Positions 57,160 through 64,000 of a stretch of DNA of 64,000 nt are shown one piece after another. Numbering within the stretch: position 1 is the first letter of the stretch; each line of letters starts with the position of its first letter. Below the pieces are notes generated by a model that made no database searches, had not been told where the DNA came from, and saw only the letters and a program-made list of their open reading frames with translations. The stretch lies in contig GG704596.1 in NCBI GenBank assembly GCA_000161775.1, positions 1,025,705 to 1,089,704 on the forward strand, in the 5' to 3' direction. The position numbers were made by a program, and so were the translations under genes. Source of the stretch: Ruegeria lacuscaerulensis ITI-1157. Lineage in GTDB: Bacteria > Pseudomonadota > Alphaproteobacteria > Rhodobacterales > Rhodobacteraceae.

Positions 57160-58863
57160 CTACTGCACCAGATAGGGCTTGTGATAGGGTCGGTTCTGGC
57201 CGCTGAACAGGTCGTCGTCCGGAAAATCTCCCATCAGATGAGGGTGCATACCCTGGTTCTTGAGGTTTTGCAGGAATTTCCCGAACCCGTCCAGGTTCAC
57301 CAGTCTCGGAGCCTCGATCAGGTGGCCGGGCTGGGCCGCGCCCATTTCCTCGATGATCATCTGCAGACGCTCGATCGGAGATTCGACGAACTCGGCCATT
57401 GACCAGACATGCACCCGCGCCTTGGTCCAGACGGAATCGAGCACTTCGAGCTGTTCGGTCTCGATCTTTTGCAGCCGGGCCGCCTCGGCGCGGATATCGG
57501 CGAAGTTGCGGTTCGACTTGAACAGAGGCACGGCCCAGGCGCCGGTCACGACGCAAACCTGTGCATTTTTGTCCCTTGCCAGAAACCAATTGATCTTTTG
57601 CGTGTCGGCAGGGCCGAACTGAAAACACTGACGCTCGCCGCGGGTGTTCCAGATCAGGTTCGAAAGAAAGGCGGTCGGGTTGTAGTCACGCAGGACCGCG
57701 CAGTCGCTGAGAGAGCCGTTGATGATGGTTTCGCCGCCGGCAAACTCGGCCCGATCGGGCGCAAACAGATGTCCATGGACCCGGGCGCCCGTGGCATTGC
57801 CCAGCCAGTCCTCGAAATCATCGAATAGCTCGGCAAACCCCTGGAACACCGAATAAGGGAACGCGGTCAAACCGTTTCCGCTGCCGTGGCGGGGAAAGCG
57901 GCTTTGCATGTAAAGCCCGTCACGCCCGCGCGTGCGGCGTTCGGCCGCCTTCGAGAACACCCGGTCAATCCTGCCCGGATTGGGTTCGGCTGGTTTCAAG
58001 GTGCCGGTTTGGTCCGAGAGGAATGTCTGATACAGGCGGTTGGCGTCGGGCCAGATCTTGCGGGCGACAAAACAGTCGGACCGGCACAGAAGCTGCATGT
58101 GGTCGTCATAGAAAATATGCGGTCGTCCCTGATGGTCGAATTTCGACAAGGTCAACGATCGGCTTTCGATCTGGGGGGAATAGAGCCGAGCCAGCGTCTG
58201 GAAATAGCTTTCGTCAGGAATCCAGACCTGCCGGAAATAGCGATCATAGATCGGGCGTTTCGGGTCCTGCAGGATCGCCGACAGCGTCTGGCGCGTCAGG
58301 CACCACCATTGACTGCCCATGTGCGGCACGAGGCCCTCGGGAATCCGCCGCCGGTATCCGATCGCACGTTGCAGTTTTACGAATCGGTCGAACAACTTGC
58401 GGTGCTTGCGCCACGAGAACGGAAACCGCAGCGTGAACCGTTCGCCATCCAGCCCGCCTACGGTCCAGCTGACATCTGCGGTTGTGGCGCTTTCGATGAA
58501 GTCCACGCGCGGCCGGTCGGCCAGGTAGTCGATCAGGTCCTGCACCGGGCGCAGAGGCAGGCACGCACCCGACGACAGAAAGACATGATGCACATCGGGG
58601 AACCGGTCCAGCATGAGTGTTGCCGCCGTCTGAGTCGCCGCAACGATTCCCCAGCCACCCCAGTGACAGACATGTCGGTTACAGAACACGATCAGCGGGT
58701 CATCGGCGCAGGCAGCCACGAAATCGTCATGCGCCTGCCGGTCAACCTTGCGGTCCACATGGATCACCACCGGGCATCCCGCCGCCGTCCAGTGCCGGGC
58801 CACCTGTTCGGCCCGGTGTAGCGCGGTATGGACCAGCATGATGATGCCCAGGCTGCTGCTCAT
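57160..58863 (-). CDS. GT14-type (core-2/I-branching-like) glycosyltransferase with C-terminal extension
   Basis: Protein of 567 aa. Residues 1 to about 270 resemble GT14 beta-1,6-N-acetylglucosaminyltransferases: IIMLVHTALHRAEQVARHW, the VIHVDRKVDRQ segment, HWGGWGIVAAT, and MGSQWWCLTR followed by WIPDESYFQT. The remaining 300 residues (from about FDHQGRPHIF) match a domain often found fused to it in Rhodobacteraceae; its role is unknown to me. It likely adds GlcNAc to a surface glycan. The ATG at 58863 overlaps the stop of the GT2-type gene upstream. Confidence 0.82.
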   Translation of the reverse strand: MSSSLGIIMLVHTALHRAEQVARHWTAAGCPVVIHVDRKVDRQAHDDFVAACADDPLIVFCNRHVCHWGGWGIVAATQTAATLMLDRFPDVHHVFLSSGACLPLRPVQDLIDYLADRPRVDFIESATTADVSWTVGGLDGERFTLRFPFSWRKHRKLFDRFVKLQRAIGYRRRIPEGLVPHMGSQWWCLTRQTLSAILQDPKRPIYDRYFRQVWIPDESYFQTLARLYSPQIESRSLTLSKFDHQGRPHIFYDDHMQLLCRSDCFVARKIWPDANRLYQTFLSDQTGTLKPAEPNPGRIDRVFSKAAERRTRGRDGLYMQSRFPRHGSGNGLTAFPYSVFQGFAELFDDFEDWLGNATGARVHGHLFAPDRAEFAGGETIINGSLSDCAVLRDYNPTAFLSNLIWNTRGERQCFQFGPADTQKINWFLARDKNAQVCVVTGAWAVPLFKSNRNFADIRAEAARLQKIETEQLEVLDSVWTKARVHVWSMAEFVESPIERLQMIIEEMGAAQPGHLIEAPRLVNLDGFGKFLQNLKNQGMHPHLMGDFPDDDLFSGQNRPYHKPYLVQ

Positions 58864-59882
58864 GCCCAGTTCCCCTTGGACATCAGGCCCAGAATCTCGA
58901 GCTGACGCCAGTTGATGTATTTCTCGGACCATTTGCACCAGAAGACCGGCCGGTCCTCAAGCTGTGCCAGATAGGCCTTGTATTCCGCCGACCCGCGATA
59001 GTGCTGGCCGCGCTTCAGTTCCTCCTGAACTTTGAAGCCCAGCGTGTCGATCAGCTTGGCGTGCAGCAGGGCGCCGCTGGCCTTTTCGCCGCCCCATTCT
59101 TCATAAACTCTGTTCAGGCCGCGCGGCAGCAGCGCATGTGTCGAACTGACATAGACGTAGCGCCGGTCCCACTTGACCAGCGGGATCTTGTTCAGAGCCG
59201 GCGCTTTTTCCGGCCGGTCCCGGAAAAAGACCCTGGCGCGGGGCCCGCCCTGAATCCACAGATTTCCGTAATCCGGGTTCTTGGTGATCATGTAGTTGCC
59301 CGAGTCGAACCAGGCGGCAATCTCGAATGGATTTTGTCCTTCGAGATACGGGGCGTCCTGAATCGGGCCTTCGGGATACATGTCCAGCAAAATGGTGCCG
59401 AAACTGCGTACTTCGGTGCCATCCAGCCAGTCGGTCAGGGCGCGCAGAGGCCGTGTATCGCAGAAAGGGTAAATAAAGAACTCGTCCGGATCGACGGTCA
59501 GGACCCAGTGGCCATGGGCGTATTTGCGCAGCAAATGGTTGGACCAGTCGATCCCGAAGGTGGCCCGGCGATAGCTGGCCGCCGTGTGCCAGACCGAAAC
59601 ATCGGGCTGCTGTTTCAGAAACTCCAGCGTGCCATCATCGCTGTCATTGTCCACGAACAGAAAATGGTTGATGCCCAGCTTGCGATAATAGGACAGGAAA
59701 TAGGGCAGGCGGATCTTTTCGTTGCGCACCACGCTCATCAACAGGATGTCGTCGGGGCGGATCTGGCGGGTCTTGTCCTGAACGGGTGTCAGATCGCGGC
59801 GGCGGCGGGCGCATCGCAAAAGACGGCGCTTGCGCCGCAGTCTCATTCGATAGGAGTCCAAAAGGCTCACGCGACTGCCCAA
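58860..59882 (-). CDS. GT2-like glycosyltransferase (Glyco_tranf_2_4 type)
   Basis: Protein of 340 aa. It opens with a basic stretch (RMRLRRKRRLLRCARRRRD), then the nucleotide-sugar fold: LLMSVVRNEKIRLPYFL, the acidic VDNDSDDGTLEFL, and a metal-site-like VDPDEFFIYPF. The C-terminal part ends INWRQLEILGLMSKGNW. No transmembrane segment. A closely similar but nonsense-disrupted paralog lies immediately upstream (60031-61074). The donor and acceptor sugars are unknown. Confidence 0.85.
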   Translation of the reverse strand: MGSRVSLLDSYRMRLRRKRRLLRCARRRRDLTPVQDKTRQIRPDDILLMSVVRNEKIRLPYFLSYYRKLGINHFLFVDNDSDDGTLEFLKQQPDVSVWHTAASYRRATFGIDWSNHLLRKYAHGHWVLTVDPDEFFIYPFCDTRPLRALTDWLDGTEVRSFGTILLDMYPEGPIQDAPYLEGQNPFEIAAWFDSGNYMITKNPDYGNLWIQGGPRARVFFRDRPEKAPALNKIPLVKWDRRYVYVSSTHALLPRGLNRVYEEWGGEKASGALLHAKLIDTLGFKVQEELKRGQHYRGSAEYKAYLAQLEDRPVFWCKWSEKYINWRQLEILGLMSKGNWA

Positions 59883-59947
59883 CCTTTTTCCTTACGCGAG
59901 CATGCCCGGGGCTGGTTGTCGCCAGAGTGGTGCCGGGCAATGACGTT

Positions 59948-59976
59948 TTATGACATTTTCGCACCTTGCAAGGCAA
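59948..59976 (-). promoter_or_regulatory. Possible promoter of the glycosyltransferase-sulfotransferase unit
   Basis: On the minus strand, TTGCCT (59971-59976), a 17-nt spacer and TCATAA (59948-59953) precede the GT2-like gene start by about 65 nt, in the AT-rich 148-nt gap. Prediction by eye. Confidence 0.4.
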
Positions 59977-60030
59977 TCTATTTAAATGGCGTTATCCAGA
60001 CACGGGTTTTCCGGGTGCAGAGTTCCCCCT

Positions 60031-61074
60031 TCAGCGCCAGCCGCCCGAAGACATAAGCCCCAACGCCTGCAGATGCGCCCAGCCCGCAAAGCGCTCGGAA
60101 CGGGCGGTCCACAGGTCAGTTCCGGCGATGATGCCATCATAGTATGGCCCGAATTGGTCGGGATCGTGAAAATGCTGGCGCCTACACTTTTCTTCCTGCG
60201 ATTTGGCGACGACCTGCGGCAGGAACTTGGTGTGCAGCAGCACCCCCGAAGGCGACTCGCCCCCCGGCCCGTCATAGGCATGGTTCAGATGTCGGGGCAG
60301 TGCCGAGTGGCAGGAATTCACATAAGCGAACCGGCGGTTCCACCGCACCAGAGGGATCTTGTTCAGCGTCGGCGCCCGCTCGGGCCGGTCGGCAAAGAAC
60401 ACCCGGTCACGCACCCCGCCCTGGACCCACAGATTGCCCAGCGGCTGTTGCCGCCGCACGCGATAGGGGCCGGGGTCGAACCAGGGCAGGGTCTCGGTCG
60501 GGTCGGTCTCGGGGTCGTGTGTCTGGCGGCCCAGCGGCCCTTTGGGGTAGAGGTCGAGCATCAGCGCGCCGAAGGCCAACTGCCCGCTTCTGTCCAGCCA
60601 TCGGGTCAGGTCCCGCAGGGTGCGGCTGTCGTGATGGGCATAGATCAGCAGTTCGTCGGCATCCACCATCAGGGTCCAGTGGCCGTGGCCATAGCGCATC
60701 TGCTACCAGGTCAGCCAGTCCAGCCCGAACCGCGCCTCGCGATAGCTGGCCTGCGTTTGCCACAGCGACACGTCCGGCTGGTTCAGCAGATAGGTGGTCG
60801 AGCCGTCATCGCTGCCGTTGTCGACCATCAGGAAATGATCGACCCCCAGCCGGCGATAGTGGCGCAGAAACCAAGGAAGGCGCTCGATCTCGTTGCGCAG
60901 GATGGTAAAGGCCAGAATGTCGGTGGGCGCGATCAGCCGGGTCTTGTCCGAAACCGGCGTCAGAGCATGGCGGCTGCGGAAGGACCGCCACAACAGGCGC
61001 TTGCGTTTCAGGCGCAGGCGGTATCTGCGCACCCAGCCCGGTGCGTTTTCGTCATGGTGGTGTGCGGCGGCCAT
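60031..61074 (-). pseudogene. GT2-like glycosyltransferase interrupted by an in-frame TAG
   Basis: Reading from ATG 61074 gives the same domain order as the intact paralog at 58860-59882: LTPVSDKTRLIAPTDIL, a TILRNEIERLPWFL stretch and VDNGSDDGSTTYLLNQPDV. The frame then meets TAG at 60703-60705, after DWLTW. The same frame continues immediately with QMRYGHGHWTLMVDADELL and runs to the end of the domain at 60031, finishing LQALGLMSSGGW. The paralog has Leu where the stop falls. A single-base change (for example CAG to TAG) would explain it. Both halves are otherwise well preserved, so the lesion is recent, is a read error, or is read through. Confidence 0.85.
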
Positions 61075-61081
61075 GGCACGA

Positions 61082-62065
61082 TCACTTTTCGTAGTGGCCA
61101 TTCTGATGCCAGCGCCAGGCATCGGCGATCATCACTTCCAGCCGCGACCGTTTGGGCCGCCAGCCCAGTTCGGCCTCGGCCCGGGTCGAGCCTGACACCA
61201 GCTTGGTGCAATCGCCCGCCCGGCGCGGACCGACATTGAAGGGCACCTCGCGGTTGGTCACGCTGTGCGACTGCGCGATCACCTCTTTGACCGAAAACCC
61301 GGTACCGGTGCCCAGGTTGAACACCCGGCTGCCCTTGCCCTGTTCCAGCCAGCGCAGGCCCAGCACATGCGCATCCACCAGGTCGCAGACATGGACATAG
61401 TCGCGGATGCAGGTGCCGTCGGGCGTATCGTAGTCGGTGCCAAAGACAGTCAGCGCGTCGCGCTTGCCGTCGATCGCGTCCAACAACAGCGGAACCAGAT
61501 GCGTCTCAGGTCGGTGAAACTCGCCCACGTCGCCGTCAGGGTCGGCACCGGCCACGTTGAAATAGCGAAAGATCACGTGGTTCAGCCCGTGCGCCTGTTC
61601 GAAATCGCGCAGGATGTCCTCGATCGCGCGTTTCGAGGCGCCATAGGCGTTCAGCGGGTGTTGCGGCGTGTTTTCGTCCAGAACCACGTTGTCGTGGTCG
61701 CCATAGGTCGCGCAGGTGGACGAGAACACGAAATCCAGGCACCCGGCGGCCACGGCCGCCTCGATCAGGTTCAGCGATCCGGTGACGTTGTTGCGCCAGT
61801 ACCGGCCCGGCTCGCTCATGGCTTCGCCGACCTGGCTGAGCGCGGCAAAATGCATCACTGCCGCCGGTTGGTACTTGGCAAAGACCTGATCCAGCCGCGC
61901 GCGGTCCAGCAGATCGCCCTGTTCGAACGGGCCGAATTTCACCGCATCCTGCCAGCCAGTGACAAGGTTGTCATAGGTCACCGGCACATAGCCCGCCTGC
62001 GCCAGCGCCTTGCAGGCATGAGATCCGATATATCCGGCACCGCCGGTCACAAGTATGTTGGTCAT
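61082..62065 (-). CDS. galE: UDP-glucose 4-epimerase
   Basis: Protein of 327 aa of the extended SDR family. NAD-binding VTGGAGYIGSHACKAL at the N-terminus, catalytic Ser/Tyr/Lys in FSSTCATYGD and YGASKRAIED, and the GALE-like GTCIRDYVHVCDLVDAH segment. It interconverts UDP-Glc/UDP-Gal and possibly the GlcNAc forms, supplying activated sugar to the adjacent glycosyltransferases. The ATG at 62065 gives the canonical start. Confidence 0.93.
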   Translation of the reverse strand: MTNILVTGGAGYIGSHACKALAQAGYVPVTYDNLVTGWQDAVKFGPFEQGDLLDRARLDQVFAKYQPAAVMHFAALSQVGEAMSEPGRYWRNNVTGSLNLIEAAVAAGCLDFVFSSTCATYGDHDNVVLDENTPQHPLNAYGASKRAIEDILRDFEQAHGLNHVIFRYFNVAGADPDGDVGEFHRPETHLVPLLLDAIDGKRDALTVFGTDYDTPDGTCIRDYVHVCDLVDAHVLGLRWLEQGKGSRVFNLGTGTGFSVKEVIAQSHSVTNREVPFNVGPRRAGDCTKLVSGSTRAEAELGWRPKRSRLEVMIADAWRWHQNGHYEK

Positions 62066-62138
62066 CCGTGGTCCTGCCGAATTTCTGCCCGTCATGAGTT
62101 AGCTGCCAGGCTGCCCGGGCGGAACGGGGAATTTGCGC

Positions 62139-62939
62139 CTATTCCAACCCCATCGCGGCCATCATGCTTTCGATCTTGGCCACGTCCTGCGGATTGTTCA
62201 ACTCCCAAAACTGGCGGCCTTTTGCCTCGACCTCGACACACAGAACCTTGCGCCCGTTTTCCATGAACCGCAGTTGTTCCAGCCCCTCGAGCCGTTCCAG
62301 CGGCCCGACCGGCCAGCCCGGATAGGCGGCCAGCGCGTCGGGGCGGTAGGCATAGACGCCCACATGGTGGAACACCGGCGTCGGATCCGACCCGGCATAG
62401 GTTTCGGCGGTGAAGGGGATCACTTCCTTCGAGAAATAGAGCGCGCTGTGATCGGTCGCGAAGACGGCGGTGGTGCCGCCTACGCGGCCGTTCCTGCGGT
62501 CGTTCAGCAGCCCGTTCAGCGCCTCGCCGTCGCACCGCAGCACCGGCGTGGCCACGCCGGCCTCGGGCGCGGCGCGCAGGCCATTGACCAGATCCTCGAT
62601 GAACCAATGCGGGGTCAGGGGGGCGTCGCCTTGCAGGTTGACCACGATCTCGTATCCGCCGCCCAGCCTGTCATGCGCCTCGGCGCAGCGTTCGGTTCCG
62701 TTGGCGCAGCTTTCCGAGGTCATCACCACCTCGGCGCCAAAGCCCTCGGCCGCAGCGCGGATGCGGTCGTCATCGGTGGCCACCACCACCCGGTCGACGC
62801 CCGAAACCGACATGGCCGCGCGCCAGGACCGCTCGATCAGGGTCATGGGCTTTCCCGTGGCCCCGGTCAGCGGCACCAGCGGTTTGCCCGGATAGCGGGT
62901 CGAGGCATAGCGGGCGGGGATCGCGATCAGAACCGACAT
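62139..62939 (-). CDS. kdsB: 3-deoxy-manno-octulosonate cytidylyltransferase
   Basis: Protein of 266 aa. KdsB signature IPARYASTRYPGKPLVPL at residues 7-24, ATDDDRIRAAAEGFG, and the catalytic VNLQGDAPLTP (most relatives have GDEP at this point). It activates Kdo as CMP-Kdo for LPS core or for Kdo-linked capsules. The start overlaps the cysQ stop (ATGA). Its place next to a polysaccharide-export permease suggests a capsule role, either instead of or in addition to LPS. Confidence 0.9.
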   Translation of the reverse strand: MSVLIAIPARYASTRYPGKPLVPLTGATGKPMTLIERSWRAAMSVSGVDRVVVATDDDRIRAAAEGFGAEVVMTSESCANGTERCAEAHDRLGGGYEIVVNLQGDAPLTPHWFIEDLVNGLRAAPEAGVATPVLRCDGEALNGLLNDRRNGRVGGTTAVFATDHSALYFSKEVIPFTAETYAGSDPTPVFHHVGVYAYRPDALAAYPGWPVGPLERLEGLEQLRFMENGRKVLCVEVEAKGRQFWELNNPQDVAKIESMMAAMGLE

Positions 62940-63736
62940 CAGGCCTCCTTGAGTTCGACGCCCGGGGCATAGGCGATGAAGAACGGGTTGGCATAGCCCT
63001 CCTTGCCGTAGGTCAGCGGCGTGTGGTCGTCGAATCGCACCACATGGCCCCCGGCACCCGTCAGCACCGCGTGGCCGGCGGCGGTGTCCCACTCCATCGT
63101 GCGGCCGACGCGCGGGTAGAGGTCGGCCTCGCCCGTTGCCACAAGGCAGAATTTCAGGGACGAGCCCGCCGACTTGCTGTCCTTGACCTGATATCTGTTG
63201 ATGTAGTCATCCGTGGCCTGATCACGATGCGATTTCGAGGCCACCACCAAAAGCGCCGAATTGTCCGGTTCAGAGACTGAAATCGGGGTCAGTGTGCCCG
63301 GTTCGTCCTTGTCCAGGGCGCCGGTTTCCTCGACCGAGCGGCCATCGGCCAGGGTATAGAACATGCGCCCGCGGGCCGGGGCATAGACCACGCCGCGGGT
63401 GGGAACGCCGTTTTCGACCAGCGCGATGTTCACGGTGAAATCGCCGCGCCGGTTGATGAATTCCTTGGTGCCGTCCAGCGGATCGACGATCAGGAAGGTG
63501 TCGCCCTGCTGGCTATGCGACGCGGCCTGTTCCTCGGTCACCAGCAGGATGTCGGGAAAGGCGGCGCGCAGACCGGCCGAGATCAGCGCATCGGCGGCTT
63601 CGTCGGCTTCGGTCACGGGGCTGGAATCGGATTTGACCTTCACGTCAAAATCATCGGCGTCGTAGATCTCCATGATCCTGTCGCCCGCTTCCAGGGCCAG
63701 GCGTCTGATCACGGGGATGAGGTCGTCATAGGTCAC
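62939..63736 (-). CDS. cysQ: 3'(2'),5'-bisphosphate nucleotidase CysQ
   Basis: Protein of 265 aa of the inositol-monophosphatase superfamily. Metal-binding motifs are VTEADEAAD, VDPLDGTKEFINRRGDF and WDTAAGHAVLTGAGG, arranged as in CysQ. It hydrolyses 3'-phosphoadenosine 5'-phosphate (PAP), the by-product of sulfotransferases and of sulfate assimilation, to AMP. GTG 63736, with GGAG 7 nt upstream, is the likely start; a longer frame continues to 63811. It is coupled to kdsB and lies about 6 kb from a sulfotransferase gene. Confidence 0.9.
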   Translation of the reverse strand: MTYDDLIPVIRRLALEAGDRIMEIYDADDFDVKVKSDSSPVTEADEAADALISAGLRAAFPDILLVTEEQAASHSQQGDTFLIVDPLDGTKEFINRRGDFTVNIALVENGVPTRGVVYAPARGRMFYTLADGRSVEETGALDKDEPGTLTPISVSEPDNSALLVVASKSHRDQATDDYINRYQVKDSKSAGSSLKFCLVATGEADLYPRVGRTMEWDTAAGHAVLTGAGGHVVRFDDHTPLTYGKEGYANPFFIAYAPGVELKEA

Positions 63737-63858
63737 AAAAATGCTCCGTTTACATGGTTTGTTGATCCGAAAACCTGGCGACCTTATGCTGTGCCGGATA
63801 CGGAACGGCAAGGAGTTCGTGCCAGTCTGGTGGAACTAAACCGGGAAAGAGCGTTCGA

Positions 63859-64000
63859 GTGTTTTATTACAAGCGGAACAACACCCTGCTGGGCAGCGCC
63901 TTCACCACGGCGGAACTGGTGTTCCACGCCGTCGTGCGCAACATTCGTTCGCAGCATTCGAATGCCGTGATAGCCATTCTGCTGAACATCATGCAGGTCG
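63859..64000 (+). CDS. ABC-2 type polysaccharide-export permease, 5' end only
   Basis: A GTG start at 63859 opens a frame that runs off the window after 47 codons: MFYYKRNNTLLGSAF, TTAELVFHAVVRNIRSQHS, NAVIAILLNIMQV. This N-terminus (AELVFHAVVR...RSQHSNAVIAI) looks like roseobacter KpsM/Wzm-type capsule export permeases, which begin with an amphipathic stretch before the first helix. It is divergent from cysQ, with 122 nt between. The call is based on only 47 residues. Confidence 0.6.
   Translation, partial: MFYYKRNNTLLGSAFTTAELVFHAVVRNIRSQHSNAVIAILLNIMQV

Overview
The window is 64 kb of a GC-rich alphaproteobacterial chromosome, almost certainly a marine Rhodobacteraceae (Roseobacter-group, Ruegeria/Silicibacter-like) genome. 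The evidence is gene content and order: tsaE-amgK-murU-addB-addA-trxA; dnaQ-coaE-aroE-maf facing hemJ-rho-mnmE-mnmG-rsmG-parA-parB; a short voltage-gated sodium channel with a TLESWS filter; a MaeB-type malic enzyme; and parS sites embedded in mnmG and rsmG. No rRNA, tRNA, CRISPR array, prophage or insertion sequence was seen. Coding density is very high, with many ATGA/GTGA start-stop overlaps.

Layout. 1-9.9 kb (+): the end of a PAS protein, tsaE, the MurNAc-recycling pair amgK-murU, the AddAB double-strand-break nuclease and thioredoxin, closed by a clear intrinsic terminator. 10-14.7 kb: a DUF1127 small protein, hslVU, a lipoprotein-like alpha/beta hydrolase and an MFS permease. 14.7-20.9 kb (mostly -): Smr protein, mltA, timA, then fxsA and secB (+), then dnaQ, coaE, aroE and maf (-). 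20.9-21.3 kb: the only long gene-free stretch. It is AT-rich, lies between divergent maf and hemJ, and carries DnaA-box-like and GANTC sequences, so it is the best oriC candidate. 21.3-28.7 kb (+): hemJ, rho, mnmE, mnmG, rsmG, parA, parB, with two perfect parS palindromes inside coding sequence and a visible GC dip. 28.7-31.5 kb (-): ybaN-hemW-rdgB-rph. 31.6-33.3 kb (+): hrcA-grpE. 33.3-44.2 kb: mutS (with an unusual Walker A), maeB, a ribokinase-family kinase, periplasmic msrA, an SCP2 protein, a DUF1810 protein, argG, a membrane protein and ilvA. 44.2-49.2 kb: an Hpt protein divergent from a response regulator-PP2C phosphatase, two NUDIX enzymes, hslO and cca. 49.2-55.7 kb: two tandem half-size ABC exporters behind a possible leader-peptide attenuator, an Fe-S rRNA methyltransferase, the sodium channel and an L,D-transpeptidase. 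55.7-64 kb: a surface-polysaccharide region with a sulfotransferase, a GT14-type glycosyltransferase, a GT2-type glycosyltransferase and its nonsense-disrupted paralog, galE, kdsB, cysQ and the start of a polysaccharide-export permease.

How it works together. The middle of the window is the replication and segregation hub: putative oriC, parABS, and housekeeping genes mostly transcribed away from the origin. The right end looks like a locus for an exported, Kdo-linked and probably sulfated glycan. KdsB activates Kdo, GalE supplies UDP-Gal or UDP-GalNAc, the glycosyltransferases build the chain, the sulfotransferase modifies it using PAPS, CysQ would remove the PAP by-product, and the ABC permease exports it. 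That integration is inference from gene content.

Most coding calls rest on recognisable family motifs read from the translation. Start codons were chosen from Shine-Dalgarno spacing, overlaps and family N-termini, and some remain uncertain.
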